A stretch of DNA of 64,000 nucleotides from Stenotrophomonas maltophilia (GCF_025642255.1 NZ_CP106759.1:3993501-4057500), one strand, 5' to 3'; positions 1 through 9,826 are shown, counted from the stretch's first letter. Translations and numbers: made by a program. The notes: generated by a model not told the origin, from the letters alone.

Positions 1-794
<794 letters not shown>

Positions 795-802
795 GGCATC
801 TC

Positions 803-826
803 GCGGGGCGGCGTGGCCGTCCCCGC
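803..826. terminator. Possible hairpin between convergent genes
   Basis: GCGGGG and CCCCGC (6 bp) flank an imperfect GC-rich interior in the 48-base gap between convergent hemF and the DUF421 gene. There is no T-run on either strand, so any termination function is only inferred from position. Confidence 0.3.
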
Positions 827-842
827 ACGCATGCCGCCGGCC

Positions 843-1325
843 CTACGCGTCCGTGTGCCGGGCGATGATCGTGATGTGGCCGGTGGTTTCCAGCAGCGCC
901 ACCTGCACATCATCGATGCGCAGGCAGCCCTGCTGGCGCATGGCGGCATCGAAATCGGCCCGGCTGATCAGTTCGCGGCGCAGAACATCCCGCAACAGGG
1001 TGCCGTCACGGGCGATCACCACCGGTTCCCCCTCGATCAGGCGCTCCAGGCGGCGGTTGCGGGTGGTCACCCAGCCCACGCCGTAGTTGAGCAGGATCAG
1101 GGTCGCGGCGAGCAGCAGGCCACCGCCCAGGGACGTGTCCTGGCCCAGCAGCGCGTTCTGCACCGCGTTGCCCAGCAGCACGATCAGCAGCACGTCGAAC
1201 GGGGTGATCTGCCCCAGCGCGCGCTTGCCGCTGAGGCGCACCAGGCCCAGCACGACGGTGTAGACCACCACCGCGCGCAGGATGAACTCCCACCACGGCA
1301 TCGCCAGTGCGAACAGATCGTGCAT
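843..1325 (-). CDS. DUF421/YetF-type inner membrane protein
   Basis: This 160-residue protein has two to three hydrophobic helices in its first ~80 residues (the region around FILRAVVVYTVVLGLVRL and LLIVLLGNAVQNALLG), then a soluble C-terminal domain starting near RRLERLIEGEPVVI. That domain contains DGTLLRDVLRRELISRADF, typical of the YetF (DUF421) fold. The motif GKRALGQITPFDVLL is the usual family signature. The ATG at 1325 was chosen because GGGAG sits 6 bases upstream; an upstream extension in frame would run through the sX13-like RNA and is unlikely. The family's biochemical role is not established, though YetF-type proteins are linked to envelope stress and spore germination in Bacillus. 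Confidence 0.85.
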   Translation of the reverse strand: MHDLFALAMPWWEFILRAVVVYTVVLGLVRLSGKRALGQITPFDVLLIVLLGNAVQNALLGQDTSLGGGLLLAATLILLNYGVGWVTTRNRRLERLIEGEPVVIARDGTLLRDVLRRELISRADFDAAMRQQGCLRIDDVQVALLETTGHITIIARHTDA

Positions 1326-1388
1326 TGCGGGCTCCCCTGCTGGGCGGTGGCCCAGCCTAGCAGCCGGCAGCCTGCCGGCGGCGCAAAT

Positions 1389-1510
1389 AAAAAGCCCCGC
1401 TGACCAGGGGGAGGTCAACGGGGCCGGGGAACGGGCACTTGGGGAGGAGTCCCCGTTCCGAGATCTGCTCCAGGGGATGGGAGAGATCCACAACAGGCAT
1501 TGCGCCTGTC
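1389..1510 (-). ncRNA. sX13-like small RNA with C-rich loops and intrinsic terminator
   Basis: Read on the minus strand downstream of polA. A TATAGC -10-like box sits at 1515-1520, with no clear -35. The transcript would start near 1509. It begins with a 6-bp hairpin (ACAGGC/GCCTGT), then a single-stranded stretch with CCCAUCCCC. Next comes a stem GGAACGGG/CCCGUUCC whose loop carries CUCCUCCCC. It ends in a strong terminator, GCCCCGUUGACC pairing with GGUCAGCGGGGC around a UCCCCC loop, followed by UUUUU at 1389-1393. From memory, Xanthomonas sX13 is about 115 nt, encoded next to polA, and uses C-rich loops to bind G-rich mRNAs. Length, position and loop chemistry all agree. The rest of the gap up to polA (1511-1651) shows no other feature. 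Confidence 0.8.
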
Positions 1511-1651
1511 GAGAGCTATAGAACCACTCCGAACACTAACGGTTCGTGAAGGGAGCCAATTTAATGAACCGCAATGGGGCGAGTATTCATGGCCGAGTCA
1601 GAAACTGTGGCCAGATGAACAAATTCACGTCGTTTCAGGACCGAAAGCGAC

Positions 1652-4426
1652 TCAGTGTGCCTCGTCCCAGTTCTTGCCTATGCCGGTGTCGACCACCAGA
1701 GGGACACGCAACTGTGCCGATTGCGACATACGCTGCACCACATTTTCCCGCAGCTCCTCGACAAACGCAGTCTCGGTTTCGAACACCAGTTCATCGTGCA
1801 CCTGCAGGATCATCCGCGCCGGCGCCCCGCTGTCGCGCAGCCAGCGGTCAACATCCACCATCGCGCGCTTGATGATGTCGGCAGCGGTGCCCTGCATCGG
1901 CGCGTTGATCGCCGCGCGTTCAGCACCGGCACGCAGGCCCTGGTTGCGTGCATGGATATCGTTCAGATACAGGCGGCGGCCGAACAGCGTCTCCACATAG
2001 CCCTGGTCACGGGCCTGCTGGCGCATCCGCTCCATGAAGTCACGCACGCCCGGGTAACGGCTGAAGTACAACGCCACATAATCCTGCGCCTGGCCCCGGT
2101 CGATGCCCAGGTTGCGGGCCAGGCCGAAGGCACTCATGCCGTACATCAGGCCGAAATTGATCGCCTTGGCCGCGCGGCGCTCGTTCGGCGTCACCTCGTC
2201 CAGGGTGCGGCCGAACACTTCTGCGGCGGTGGCGCGGTGCACGTCGGCGCCCTGCTCGAAGGCGCGCACCAAGCCCGGGTCTTCGGACAGGTGGGCCATG
2301 ATCCGCAGTTCGATCTGTGAATAGTCGGCGGCCAGCAGCTGGCAGCCCTCCGGTGCGACGAAGGCGCGGCGGATGCGGCGGCCATCTTCGGTGCGGATCG
2401 GGATGTTCTGCAGGTTCGGGTCCGAGGAGGACAGGCGGCCGGTGGCAGCGCCGGACTGGTGGTAGCTGGTGTGCACCCTGCCGGTATCCGGGTTGACCAT
2501 CTCCGGCAGCTTGTCGGTATAGGTGCTGCGCAGCTTGGCCAGGCCACGGTAATCGAGGATCACCCGCGGCAGCTCATGCTGGTCGGCGATCGCCTCCAGC
2601 GCCTCTTCATTGGTGCTGGGCTGGCCCTTCGGAGTCTTCACCACCGCCGGCAGCTTCAGCTCGTCGAACAGCACGGCCTGCAGCTGCTTCGGCGAATCCA
2701 GGTTGAAACTGCGCCCGGCCAGCTCGGTGGCCTTCTGCTGCGCGGCCAGCATGCGCGAAGACAGGTCCTGGCTCTGCCGGCGCAGCTCGTCGGCATCGAT
2801 GCGCACGCCGTTGGCCTCGATGCTGGCCAGTACCGGCACCAGTGGCATCTCGATGTCGCGGTACACGCTGTCCAGGGCCGGTTCGGCCAGCAGCTGCGGT
2901 TGCAGCGCGCGGTGCAGGCGCAGGGTGATGTCGGCGTCCTCGGCCGCATAGCGGCTGGCCTCGTCGATGCCCACCTGCGAGAACGGAATCTGCTTGGCGC
3001 CCTTGCCGGCCACGTCCTCGAACTTGATGGTGGTGTAGCCCAGGTAACGCAGGGCCAGCGAATCCATGTCGTGGCGGGTGGCGGTGGAATTGAGCACGAA
3101 GCTCTCAAGCATGGTGTCGTCGTGGTAACCCTGCACCTCGACACCGTGGCGCCGCAGCACATGCAGGTCGTACTTGCCGTGCTGGCCCAGCTTCTTCCTT
3201 GCCGGGTCCTGCAGCACCGGGCGCAACGCGTCCAGCACCTGCTGCAGCGGCAGCTGCGCCGGTGCGCCGGGGTAGTCATGGCCCACCGGGATGTAGGCCG
3301 CCCTGCCCGGCTCGACCGCCAGGCTGACACCGACCAGGCGCGCGCGCATCGCATCCAGCGCGTCGGTCTCGGTATCGAAGCTGATCAGGTCGGCCTGCTG
3401 CAGCCGCTCCACCCAGGCCTGCAGCTGTCCGCTGGTAAGCACGGTCTCGTATTCACCTGGCGCGGCCAGTGCCGGATCCAGCGTGCCCTCGGCCGGTGCC
3501 TCCGCACTGCCACGGGCGAAGCCGGCCGCCGTGCCACGCAGGCTCGGTGCCGCCTCGCTGGCCACGGCCGGTGCCGGCAGCGGCGCCCCCAGTTCCTTCA
3601 GCGCCTGGGTGAACCCGTAGCGCGTGTACAGCTCGGTCAGCGCCGGCACGTCCTGTTCGCGCAGCGCCAGCGTGGTCGGGGTGGCCTCCAGTGCGACGTC
3701 GGTGCGGATCGTCACCAGTTCGCGGTTCAGCGGCAGGCGCTCCAGCGCCGCACGCAGGTTCTCGCCGATCTTGCCCTTCATGGCCGGCGCGGCGGCCATC
3801 ACGCCCTCCAGGTGCTGGTACTCCGCCAGCCACTTGGCGGCGGTCTTCGGCCCGCACTTCTCCACGCCCGGCACGTTGTCGACGCTGTCGCCCATCAGCG
3901 CCAGCAGGTCGACGATCTGGTCGGCGCGCACACCGAACTTCTCCATCACCGCCGCGTCCGAATCCATGCGGCTGCCGGTCATGGTGTTGACCAGCTCGAT
4001 GCCCGGCCGCACCAGCTGGGCGAAGTCCTTGTCGCCGGTGGAAATCGTCACCTTCAGGTCCTGCGCCTGGCCCTGCAGGGCCAGCGTGCCGATCACATCG
4101 TCGGCTTCCACGCCCGGAACGCGCAGGATGCTGATGCCCAGCGCTTCGACGATGCGGCACATCGGCTCGACCTGGCTGCGCAGCTCGTCGGGCATCGGGG
4201 GACGGTTGGCCTTGTACTGGTCGTACAGGTCATCACGGAAGGTCTTGCCGGGCGCATCGACGACGAACGCGACGTAGGCCGGCCGCTCCTTCAGCGTCGA
4301 GCGCAGCATGTTGACCACGCCGAACAGCGCGCCGGTGGGCTCGCCCTGTGCATTGGACAGGGGCGGCAGCGCGTGGAACGCGCGGTACAGGTAACTGGAC
4401 CCGTCGATCAGGACTAATCTGCTCAT
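1652..4426 (-). CDS. polA: DNA polymerase I
   Basis: This 924-residue protein serves repair and Okazaki-fragment processing. The N-terminal 5'-3' exonuclease starts LVLIDGSSYLYRAFHALPPL and carries STGDKDFAQLV. The 3'-5' exonuclease has an intact DTET (about residue 350), so proofreading should be retained. The polymerase domain shows motif A (AADYSQIELRIMAHLSED, ~700), motif B (RRAAKAINFGLMYGMSAFG) and motif C (QVHDELVFE, ~877). Length matches the proteobacterial family. The start is the usual MSRLVLIDGSS; no strong ribosome site is visible. The gene is transcribed divergently from the DUF2782 lipoprotein and is followed by the sX13-like RNA. Confidence 0.98.
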   Translation of the reverse strand: MSRLVLIDGSSYLYRAFHALPPLSNAQGEPTGALFGVVNMLRSTLKERPAYVAFVVDAPGKTFRDDLYDQYKANRPPMPDELRSQVEPMCRIVEALGISILRVPGVEADDVIGTLALQGQAQDLKVTISTGDKDFAQLVRPGIELVNTMTGSRMDSDAAVMEKFGVRADQIVDLLALMGDSVDNVPGVEKCGPKTAAKWLAEYQHLEGVMAAAPAMKGKIGENLRAALERLPLNRELVTIRTDVALEATPTTLALREQDVPALTELYTRYGFTQALKELGAPLPAPAVASEAAPSLRGTAAGFARGSAEAPAEGTLDPALAAPGEYETVLTSGQLQAWVERLQQADLISFDTETDALDAMRARLVGVSLAVEPGRAAYIPVGHDYPGAPAQLPLQQVLDALRPVLQDPARKKLGQHGKYDLHVLRRHGVEVQGYHDDTMLESFVLNSTATRHDMDSLALRYLGYTTIKFEDVAGKGAKQIPFSQVGIDEASRYAAEDADITLRLHRALQPQLLAEPALDSVYRDIEMPLVPVLASIEANGVRIDADELRRQSQDLSSRMLAAQQKATELAGRSFNLDSPKQLQAVLFDELKLPAVVKTPKGQPSTNEEALEAIADQHELPRVILDYRGLAKLRSTYTDKLPEMVNPDTGRVHTSYHQSGAATGRLSSSDPNLQNIPIRTEDGRRIRRAFVAPEGCQLLAADYSQIELRIMAHLSEDPGLVRAFEQGADVHRATAAEVFGRTLDEVTPNERRAAKAINFGLMYGMSAFGLARNLGIDRGQAQDYVALYFSRYPGVRDFMERMRQQARDQGYVETLFGRRLYLNDIHARNQGLRAGAERAAINAPMQGTAADIIKRAMVDVDRWLRDSGAPARMILQVHDELVFETETAFVEELRENVVQRMSQSAQLRVPLVVDTGIGKNWDEAH

Positions 4427-4525
4427 GCAGCGATTCTACGCGCCTGTCCCTGCACAGCGGCGACACGGCGCATGCCCGACGATGGGGCATAATCGAATCT
4501 CTTTCCAGGCAAAGGACCACCGCCC

Positions 4526-4810
4526 ATGAAGACTCTGATGCTGGCCTCCCTGCTCCTGCTTGCCGGCTGCGCCAGCATGGGTGGCGCCGGGGCGCCCCCG
4601 GTCGACGTCAAGGGCGCCGAGGTCTCCAGCCGCACCATGAGCAACGGCGACACCATCGAGGAGTACCGCGTGGCCGGGCAGCTGCGCATGGTCAAGGTGA
4701 CGCCGTCGCGGGGTGCCCCGTTCTACATGTACGACAAGAACGGCGATGGCCGCATGGACACCGACAAGGACGGCGTCTCGCCGGTGTACTGGAAGCTCTA
4801 CAGCTGGTGA
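4526..4810 (+). CDS. DUF2782-family small lipoprotein
   Basis: This 94-residue protein begins with a short lipoprotein signal, MKTLMLASLLLLAGC, with the lipobox LAGC and Cys at residue 15. It continues into an extracytoplasmic domain with DTIEEYRVAGQLRMVKV and ends PVYWKLYSW, the pattern of DUF2782. A DUF2782 gene beside polA is also seen in pseudomonads (from memory). It is expected to be membrane-anchored in the periplasm; no function is known. The 99-base gap from polA holds both divergent promoters, with AAAGGACC ahead of this ATG as the likely ribosome site. Confidence 0.85.
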   Translation: MKTLMLASLLLLAGCASMGGAGAPPVDVKGAEVSSRTMSNGDTIEEYRVAGQLRMVKVTPSRGAPFYMYDKNGDGRMDTDKDGVSPVYWKLYSW

Positions 4811-4818
4811 TGTGACAG

Positions 4819-4850
4819 AGGTCGGATCCCTTTCCGCAGGATCCGACCCC
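4819..4850. repeat. GGTCGGA-type inverted repeat, copy 1
   Basis: A perfect 10-bp palindrome, GGTCGGATCC ... GGATCCGACC, encloses CTTTCCGCA-like loop sequence. It starts 9 bases after the DUF2782 stop codon. Related sequences occur at 31257-31292 and 36863-36902. Position suggests it also ends transcription, although no T-run follows. Confidence 0.75.
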
Positions 4851-4931
4851 AGCGAGCCCGGCTGCATAAAAGATGACGCCGGCGCGCATCCTGCGGCCGG
4901 CGTCGGTGTCCCCTCCCCGGGAACACGTGCC

Positions 4932-5378
4932 TCAGCGGATGACCAGCACCGGAAGCGTGCTGCGTGCCAGCACCTCGGCGGTCTGGCTGCCCAGCAGCAC
5001 GCGGGTCACGCCACGACGGCCATGCGAGGTCATCACGATCAGGTCGCTGTTGCGCTCGGCAGCGGTCTCGATGATGCCGTCGGCCGCGTAGCGGTCCAGT
5101 ACGTGCACCGGGTTGGCGGTAATGCCCTGTTCGGCGGCCTTGGCCAGCGCCGGCTGCAGCACCTTCTGCGCGCCTTCCTCGCGGTCGGCCTTGTACTCGG
5201 GGCTGTTCATGTAGCCCACGCTCCAGCCCATGGCGTCGTACATGCCGACGGCCCACGGCTCGGAAACGGTGACGATATCGACCTCGGCGTTGAGGTCCTT
5301 GGCCAGCTCCAGGCCCTTGGCCAGGCCCTTGTCGGCCAGCTCGGACCCGTCGGTGGCGATCAGGATGCGCGTGTACAT
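4932..5378 (-). CDS. Universal stress protein, UspA family
   Basis: This 148-residue cytoplasmic single-domain Usp starts RILIATDGSELADKGL. It ends with the ATP-binding-type motif G-2x-G-9x-G(S/T): MTSHGRRGVTRVLLGSQTAEV then LPVLVIR. It is therefore of the nucleotide-binding (UspFG/MJ0577-like) subtype. The ATG at 5378 was chosen because the family begins a few residues before the first beta strand and GGAGCCC lies just upstream. A longer frame adds 20 residues without homologous character. The gene stands alone between the DUF2782 gene and a SMAG pair. Confidence 0.92.
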   Translation of the reverse strand: MYTRILIATDGSELADKGLAKGLELAKDLNAEVDIVTVSEPWAVGMYDAMGWSVGYMNSPEYKADREEGAQKVLQPALAKAAEQGITANPVHVLDRYAADGIIETAAERNSDLIVMTSHGRRGVTRVLLGSQTAEVLARSTLPVLVIR

Positions 5379-5470
5379 GGTAGGGCTCCGTGGCAATCCG
5401 CCGGATGGGAACGCCACCATTGCACACCCGATGTGCACGTGGCGCTTTGAGCAGGATCAATCCGGCGCCT

Positions 5471-5529
5471 GTAGAGCCGAGCCCATGCTCGGCTCCGGAT
5501 GGATGAGCCGAGCGTGGGCTCGGCTCTAC
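5471..5529. repeat. SMAG/REP pair (GTAG ... CTAC)
   Basis: Two stem-loops with arms AGCCGAGC/GCTCGGCT face each other, with GTAG at the left edge and CTAC at the right edge. They lie 11 bases downstream of the 184-residue unknown protein gene. Confidence 0.9.
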
Positions 5530-5540
5530 AGGTGGCCCTC

Positions 5541-6095
5541 TCAGGCGATCTGCACCACGCGTGCGTTCTGGCACAGCGGGTAGCTGGCCACGAACCCGGC
5601 GATCGCATCACGCATCGCCTCGAACGACTGGCCGTACATGTACAGCGCGGTCTCGGTCGGGCCCTGCCACCAGCTGCAGATCTCGCCCAGGCCATCGATG
5701 CGTTCGGACAGCTGTTCGAACACATGGTTGGAATCGCATTGTTCGTAGACCTCGTCCGGCAGGTTCTGGCCATCCAGATAGATGCCCAGGCCTTCGGTGA
5801 CGCCGAAACCGCGGTCGCCGTCCCCGGCGCCCTGCACCTTCGATCCCTTCGGCGCACCCAGCTGCTCCAGCAGATCGATCAACTTCGGCACACCTGCCGC
5901 GTCATGAAGCGCCACCTCGATGTCGCCGTACTCGACCTCGCCGTCATCGGAGAGGGCGGTCCCGCCGCCGGTGATTTCGCCCACTTCGGCGGCCTGCAGC
6001 AGCGCGTCGAGCGGATCCTCGAACAGCTCGTGGCGATGCTCAGGCTGCAGCCTGGCGTTCAAGGTCACGGTGACATGCAGCGTGGGCTCGGTCAT
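5541..6095 (-). CDS. Conserved hypothetical acidic protein (184 aa)
   Basis: I do not recognise this family. It is strongly acidic, has no signal peptide or membrane segment, and is probably cytoplasmic. The N-terminal half resembles a small alpha/beta module (TLHVTVTLNARLQPEHRHEL) rich in Asp/Glu and Gly. The C-terminal half contains ICSWWQGPTETALYMYG and FVASYPLCQNARVVQIA. The latter hints at a small-molecule- or protein-binding fold rather than an enzyme, since no catalytic motif is visible. It stands as a single gene flanked on both sides by SMAG pairs, so it is likely monocistronic. The start is the first ATG, with GGAATG upstream. Confidence 0.8.
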   Translation of the reverse strand: MTEPTLHVTVTLNARLQPEHRHELFEDPLDALLQAAEVGEITGGGTALSDDGEVEYGDIEVALHDAAGVPKLIDLLEQLGAPKGSKVQGAGDGDRGFGVTEGLGIYLDGQNLPDEVYEQCDSNHVFEQLSERIDGLGEICSWWQGPTETALYMYGQSFEAMRDAIAGFVASYPLCQNARVVQIA

Positions 6096-6126
6096 GGGGG
6101 CATTCCTGGAAGAGATGCCGCCTATT

Positions 6127-6192
6127 GTAGAGCCGAGCCCATGCTCGGCTGCTTTCCCCGCCGGAAGCAGCCGAGCATGGGCTCGGCTCTAC
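6127..6192. repeat. SMAG/REP pair (GTAG ... CTAC)
   Basis: Inward-facing stem-loops AGCCGAGCCCATGCTCGGCT, and its inverse, are separated by a CTTTCCCCGCCGGAAG spacer that itself pairs. The whole unit can therefore form one long cruciform. It lies between uvrD and the upstream end of the acidic unknown gene. Confidence 0.9.
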
Positions 6193-6220
6193 AGGTATCC
6201 CAGCGACCCCTCGACGGGAA

Positions 6221-8413
6221 TCAGATCACCGTCAGGTTGGCGTAGGCCATCACCAGCCACTTGCTGCCGGCGTCGGCGAACTCGACCTGCACGCGGGCGT
6301 GGGCGCCGTTGCCTTCGTAATCGGTCACCATGCCTTCGCCGAACTTGGGATGGCTGACCAGCGCGCCGAGCTTGATCGGCGGCAGCTCGATGGCGGCATG
6401 CCCCATCACCCGGCTGCTGCCCAGCGACGCGGGACGCGAGACCTGCACCTTCGGCCGCACTTCATGCAGCAGCCCGCGTGGAATCTCACGCAGGAATCGC
6501 GAAGGCAGGCTGTAGTTGTCCTGGCCATGGATGCGGCGTGATTCGGCGTAGCACAGCACCAGCTTCTGCCGCGCCCGGGTGATGCCCACATACGCCAGGC
6601 GCCGCTCTTCCTCCAGCCGGCCGCTTTCTTCCAGCGAACGCGCGCTCGGGAACAGGCCATCCTCCATGCCGGCCAGGAACACCAGGGGGAATTCCAGGCC
6701 CTTCGCCGAATGCAGGGTCATCAGCTGCACGCCGTCCTCGCCGGCCTGCGCCTGGCCCTCGCCGGCCTCCAGCGCAGCGTAGGCCAGGAACGCCACCAGC
6801 TCGTCCATGTCCTCGCCCACTTCCTCGATGTCATCGGCACGCCGCACGAAGCGCGAGGCGACCGAGACCAGTTCGTCGAGGTTGTCGGTGCGCGATTCGG
6901 AGTCGAGCGAATTGCGGCTTTCCTTGCTCCAGTGCTCACGCAGCTGCGAGCGCGAGAGCACGTGGTCCACGCGCTCGGCCAGGGTCATGTCCCGGGTCTG
7001 CGCCTGCAGTTCGTTGACCAGCACCAGGAAGCCCGCCAGTGCGTTGCGCGCACGCGCGGCCAGCGCATTGCCCTGGGTGACCAGCATGGTGGCTTCCCAC
7101 AGCGAAATGCCCTGCGCTCGTGCCTCGCGCCGCACTTCGTCGAGGGTGCGTTCACCGATGCCGCGGGTCGGCGTGTTCACCGCGCGCTCGAAGGCGGCAT
7201 CGTCGTTGCGGTTGGAGAGCAGGCGCAGGTAGGCCAGCGCGTCCTTGATCTCGGCGCGTTCGAAGAAGCGCATGCCGCCGTACACGCGGTACGGCACCTG
7301 CTCGCTCAGCAGAGCTTCTTCCAGCGCGCGCGACTGGGCATTGCTGCGGTAGAGCACGGCCACTTCGGTGTAGCTGCCACCATCGCGCACCCACTGGCGG
7401 GCACGTTCGACGATGTAGCGGGCCTCGTCCATCTCGTTGTACGCCGCGTACAGGTCGATCGGCTCGCCGTCACCGCTGTCGGTCCACAGCTGCTTGCCGA
7501 TGCGATCGGGGTTGTGCGCGATCACCGCGTTGGCAGCACCGAGGATGTTGGCCGTGGAGCGGTAGTTCTGTTCCAGGCGGATGGTCTGCGCGCCCGGGAA
7601 ATCACGCAGGAAGCCCTGCACGTTCTCCACCTTGGCACCGCGCCAGCCGTAGATGGCCTGGTCGTCGTCGCCGACCACGAACACATGGCCGGACTCCCCG
7701 GCCAGCACGCGCACGAAGGCGTACTGGATGGCATTGGTGTCCTGGAACTCGTCCACCAGGATCTCGCGGAAGCGGGCGCGGTAGTGCGCCAGCAGGCCGG
7801 GATTGTCACGCAGCAGCTCATGCGCGCGCAGCAGCAGTTCGGCGAAGTCGACCAGGCCGGCACGGTCGCAGCGCGCCTGGTACTCGATGTAGGCCTGGCG
7901 CATGGTTTCCAGCCACGCATCGTGCGGCTCGGGCTGGATGTGCTGCGGGCGGCGGCCTTCATCCTTCTGTTCGTTGATCCACCACGCGATCTGCTTGGGC
8001 GGATGCTTGCCGTCGTCGATCTCCAGCGCCTGCACCACACGCTTGACCAGCCGCAGCTGGTCGTCCGAATCCATCACCTGGAAACCTTCGGGCAGCTTCG
8101 CGTCCTGCCAGTGCAGGCGCAGCAGGCGGTTGGCCAGGCCGTGGAAGGTACCGATCCACATGCCACGGCTGCCATGCGGCAGCTGTGCGTCGATGCGGTG
8201 GCGCATCTCGCCGGCGGCCTTGTTGGTGAAGGTCACCGCGAAGATGCCATGGGTCGGCACGCCTTCGACTTCATGCAGCCAGGCGATGCGGTGGGTAAGT
8301 ACGCGGGTCTTGCCGGAACCGGCACCGGCCAGCACCAGGTGGTGGCCGGGGGGAGCGGAGACGGCTTCGCGCTGGGCCGGGTTCAGGCCATCAAGCAGGT
8401 GGGAGACATCCAT
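6221..8413 (-). CDS. uvrD: UvrD/Rep-family DNA helicase (helicase II)
   Basis: This 730-residue SF1A 3'-5' helicase acts in nucleotide-excision and mismatch repair. It starts LLDGLNPAQREAVSAPPG (Q motif), followed by Walker A GAGSGKTRVLTHR, motif Ia FTNKAAGEMRHR, and motif II VDEFQDTNAIQY. Further motifs are VVGDDDQAIYGWRGA, LEQNYRSTANIL, LMTLHSAKGLEFPLVFL and the C-terminal AYVGITRARQKLVL. The last ~60 residues form the usual basic/Tudor-like tail ending in WLVMAYANLTVI. The gene starts 9 bases after the stop of the oxidoreductase gene, so the two are probably co-transcribed. UvrD rather than Rep is favoured by length and tail. Confidence 0.96.
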   Translation of the reverse strand: MDVSHLLDGLNPAQREAVSAPPGHHLVLAGAGSGKTRVLTHRIAWLHEVEGVPTHGIFAVTFTNKAAGEMRHRIDAQLPHGSRGMWIGTFHGLANRLLRLHWQDAKLPEGFQVMDSDDQLRLVKRVVQALEIDDGKHPPKQIAWWINEQKDEGRRPQHIQPEPHDAWLETMRQAYIEYQARCDRAGLVDFAELLLRAHELLRDNPGLLAHYRARFREILVDEFQDTNAIQYAFVRVLAGESGHVFVVGDDDQAIYGWRGAKVENVQGFLRDFPGAQTIRLEQNYRSTANILGAANAVIAHNPDRIGKQLWTDSGDGEPIDLYAAYNEMDEARYIVERARQWVRDGGSYTEVAVLYRSNAQSRALEEALLSEQVPYRVYGGMRFFERAEIKDALAYLRLLSNRNDDAAFERAVNTPTRGIGERTLDEVRREARAQGISLWEATMLVTQGNALAARARNALAGFLVLVNELQAQTRDMTLAERVDHVLSRSQLREHWSKESRNSLDSESRTDNLDELVSVASRFVRRADDIEEVGEDMDELVAFLAYAALEAGEGQAQAGEDGVQLMTLHSAKGLEFPLVFLAGMEDGLFPSARSLEESGRLEEERRLAYVGITRARQKLVLCYAESRRIHGQDNYSLPSRFLREIPRGLLHEVRPKVQVSRPASLGSSRVMGHAAIELPPIKLGALVSHPKFGEGMVTDYEGNGAHARVQVEFADAGSKWLVMAYANLTVI

Positions 8414-8422
8414 GCCCCCATT

Positions 8423-9826
8423 TTACGGCATCGCCGTCGCGGCTCCTGCGACCACCTGGGTGGCCAGTGCCTGCGCCTGCTGGCGCAGTTCAGGCACCGC
8501 CAGGCTTTCCCACAGGCTGCCGATGCGCAGGCTGCCAAGTACGCCCAGCCGCGCCTGCGGCTGGCCGCCGGCGCTGCGCACGCGGTCGCCGGGCACCGTG
8601 CTGTCCAGGCCCAGCCCATGCGGCCCGGGACGGGCCAGGCCATCGGCCTGAAGCTGCTGCAGCAACGGATTGCGCAACGCGGTGGCGCGGGTCTCCAAAC
8701 CGGTGGCGTTGATCACACCCCCGATCGTCCACTGCTGCGGGTGTCCGGCCGCATCGTGGCCCGACAGCTGCAGCGCATCGCCCTCACGCCAGACCCGATC
8801 CAGGCGTGCGCGATGCACGCGCAGCTGACCGCTGGCCTGCAATGCGCGCAACTGTGCATCGACCTCTTCGGCGATGCGATGGCGATGTACATCCCAGTAG
8901 CGCACCACATGGCGCAGGAACCGCCGCTGGTCGGCCTCGTCGAGGCTGCACCACAGCGCCTGTCCATGCGGACGGAGGCGGTCCATCACGCCCTGCCAGG
9001 GCAGGCCATCCGCCTCGGCCCGGCGCACCTGCCGGCGCAGCGTGCGCAGGCGCTGGCGCAGCGTCATCGGCAGCAGGGGGGCAGGGTCGAAATCAGGCAG
9101 GCCCGCGTGCGCGTGCGGCAGCGGCAGCAGGCCGTGACGGGAAATCACATGCAGCGGGCCGGTGTGACCGGCCGCGACCAGCGCCAGCACCGTATCAGCC
9201 ATGCTCAGACCGGAACCGACGATGGCCAGCGCGTGCGCGCCTGCCAACGCGCGCACGCCGTCGTAGTCCCAGGCTTCGACCACGGTGTCGGCAGGCAGTC
9301 CATCGGCACCGGCCACCGGCAGCGGACGCATGCTGTTGCCGGTGGCGAGCACCCCCTGCGCGGCATGCCATGTGTGGCCATCGCCCAGCTGCAGGCGGTA
9401 ACCGGAGTCATCCGGGGTGAGGCCCCGCACCGGCTGCGCGATCACCTGCAGCTGCGCCGGGCTGGCCGCAACCGCCTCCTGCAGACGCTGCTGCAGGTAC
9501 GCGGCGAAATGATGGCGGCCGACATAACGCTCGCCCAGCACCTCGCGCGTCTCGCCCGGGTAGGCGTTGACGGCCATCAGGTAATCGAGGAAGTCAGCCG
9601 GCTGCTCGGCGAACGCACTCATTTTCGCCGCCGGCACATTCAGCAGGTGCTCCGGCCACGGCGTGGCATAGGCGATGCCCTGGGCCAGCTGCGAGGCGGG
9701 TTCGAAGATGGCCAGCGCCAGTGGCGACCGGGCCTGGCGCAGCACCTGGATCGCCACCAGCACCCCGGCCGCACCACCACCGATGATCGCCAGGTCCAGT
9801 TCGCCATTACACGGTGAATCAGTCAT
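8423..9826 (-). CDS. FAD/NAD(P)-binding oxidoreductase
   Basis: This 467-residue cytoplasmic flavoprotein has an N-terminal Rossmann motif LAIIGGGAAGVL, then the HLLNVPAAKMSAF motif of the FAD/NAD(P)-binding (NAD_binding_9) group. A second dinucleotide site, LAIVGSGLSMADTVLAL, lies near residue 190, and GVINATGLETR near the C-terminus. Its substrate cannot be read from sequence; related proteins are annotated as uncharacterised NAD(P)H-dependent oxidoreductases. The start MTDSPCNGELDL (9826) fits the family better than the frame's earlier ATG. It is upstream of uvrD by 9 bases, an apparent operon without an obvious functional link. Confidence 0.85.
   Translation of the reverse strand: MTDSPCNGELDLAIIGGGAAGVLVAIQVLRQARSPLALAIFEPASQLAQGIAYATPWPEHLLNVPAAKMSAFAEQPADFLDYLMAVNAYPGETREVLGERYVGRHHFAAYLQQRLQEAVAASPAQLQVIAQPVRGLTPDDSGYRLQLGDGHTWHAAQGVLATGNSMRPLPVAGADGLPADTVVEAWDYDGVRALAGAHALAIVGSGLSMADTVLALVAAGHTGPLHVISRHGLLPLPHAHAGLPDFDPAPLLPMTLRQRLRTLRRQVRRAEADGLPWQGVMDRLRPHGQALWCSLDEADQRRFLRHVVRYWDVHRHRIAEEVDAQLRALQASGQLRVHRARLDRVWREGDALQLSGHDAAGHPQQWTIGGVINATGLETRATALRNPLLQQLQADGLARPGPHGLGLDSTVPGDRVRSAGGQPQARLGVLGSLRIGSLWESLAVPELRQQAQALATQVVAGAATAMP

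Noticed and set aside
6710..9817. Plus-strand open frame of about 1035 codons opposite uvrD and the oxidoreductase
   Set aside because: It spans two well-supported minus-strand genes and shows only GC-driven low-complexity composition.
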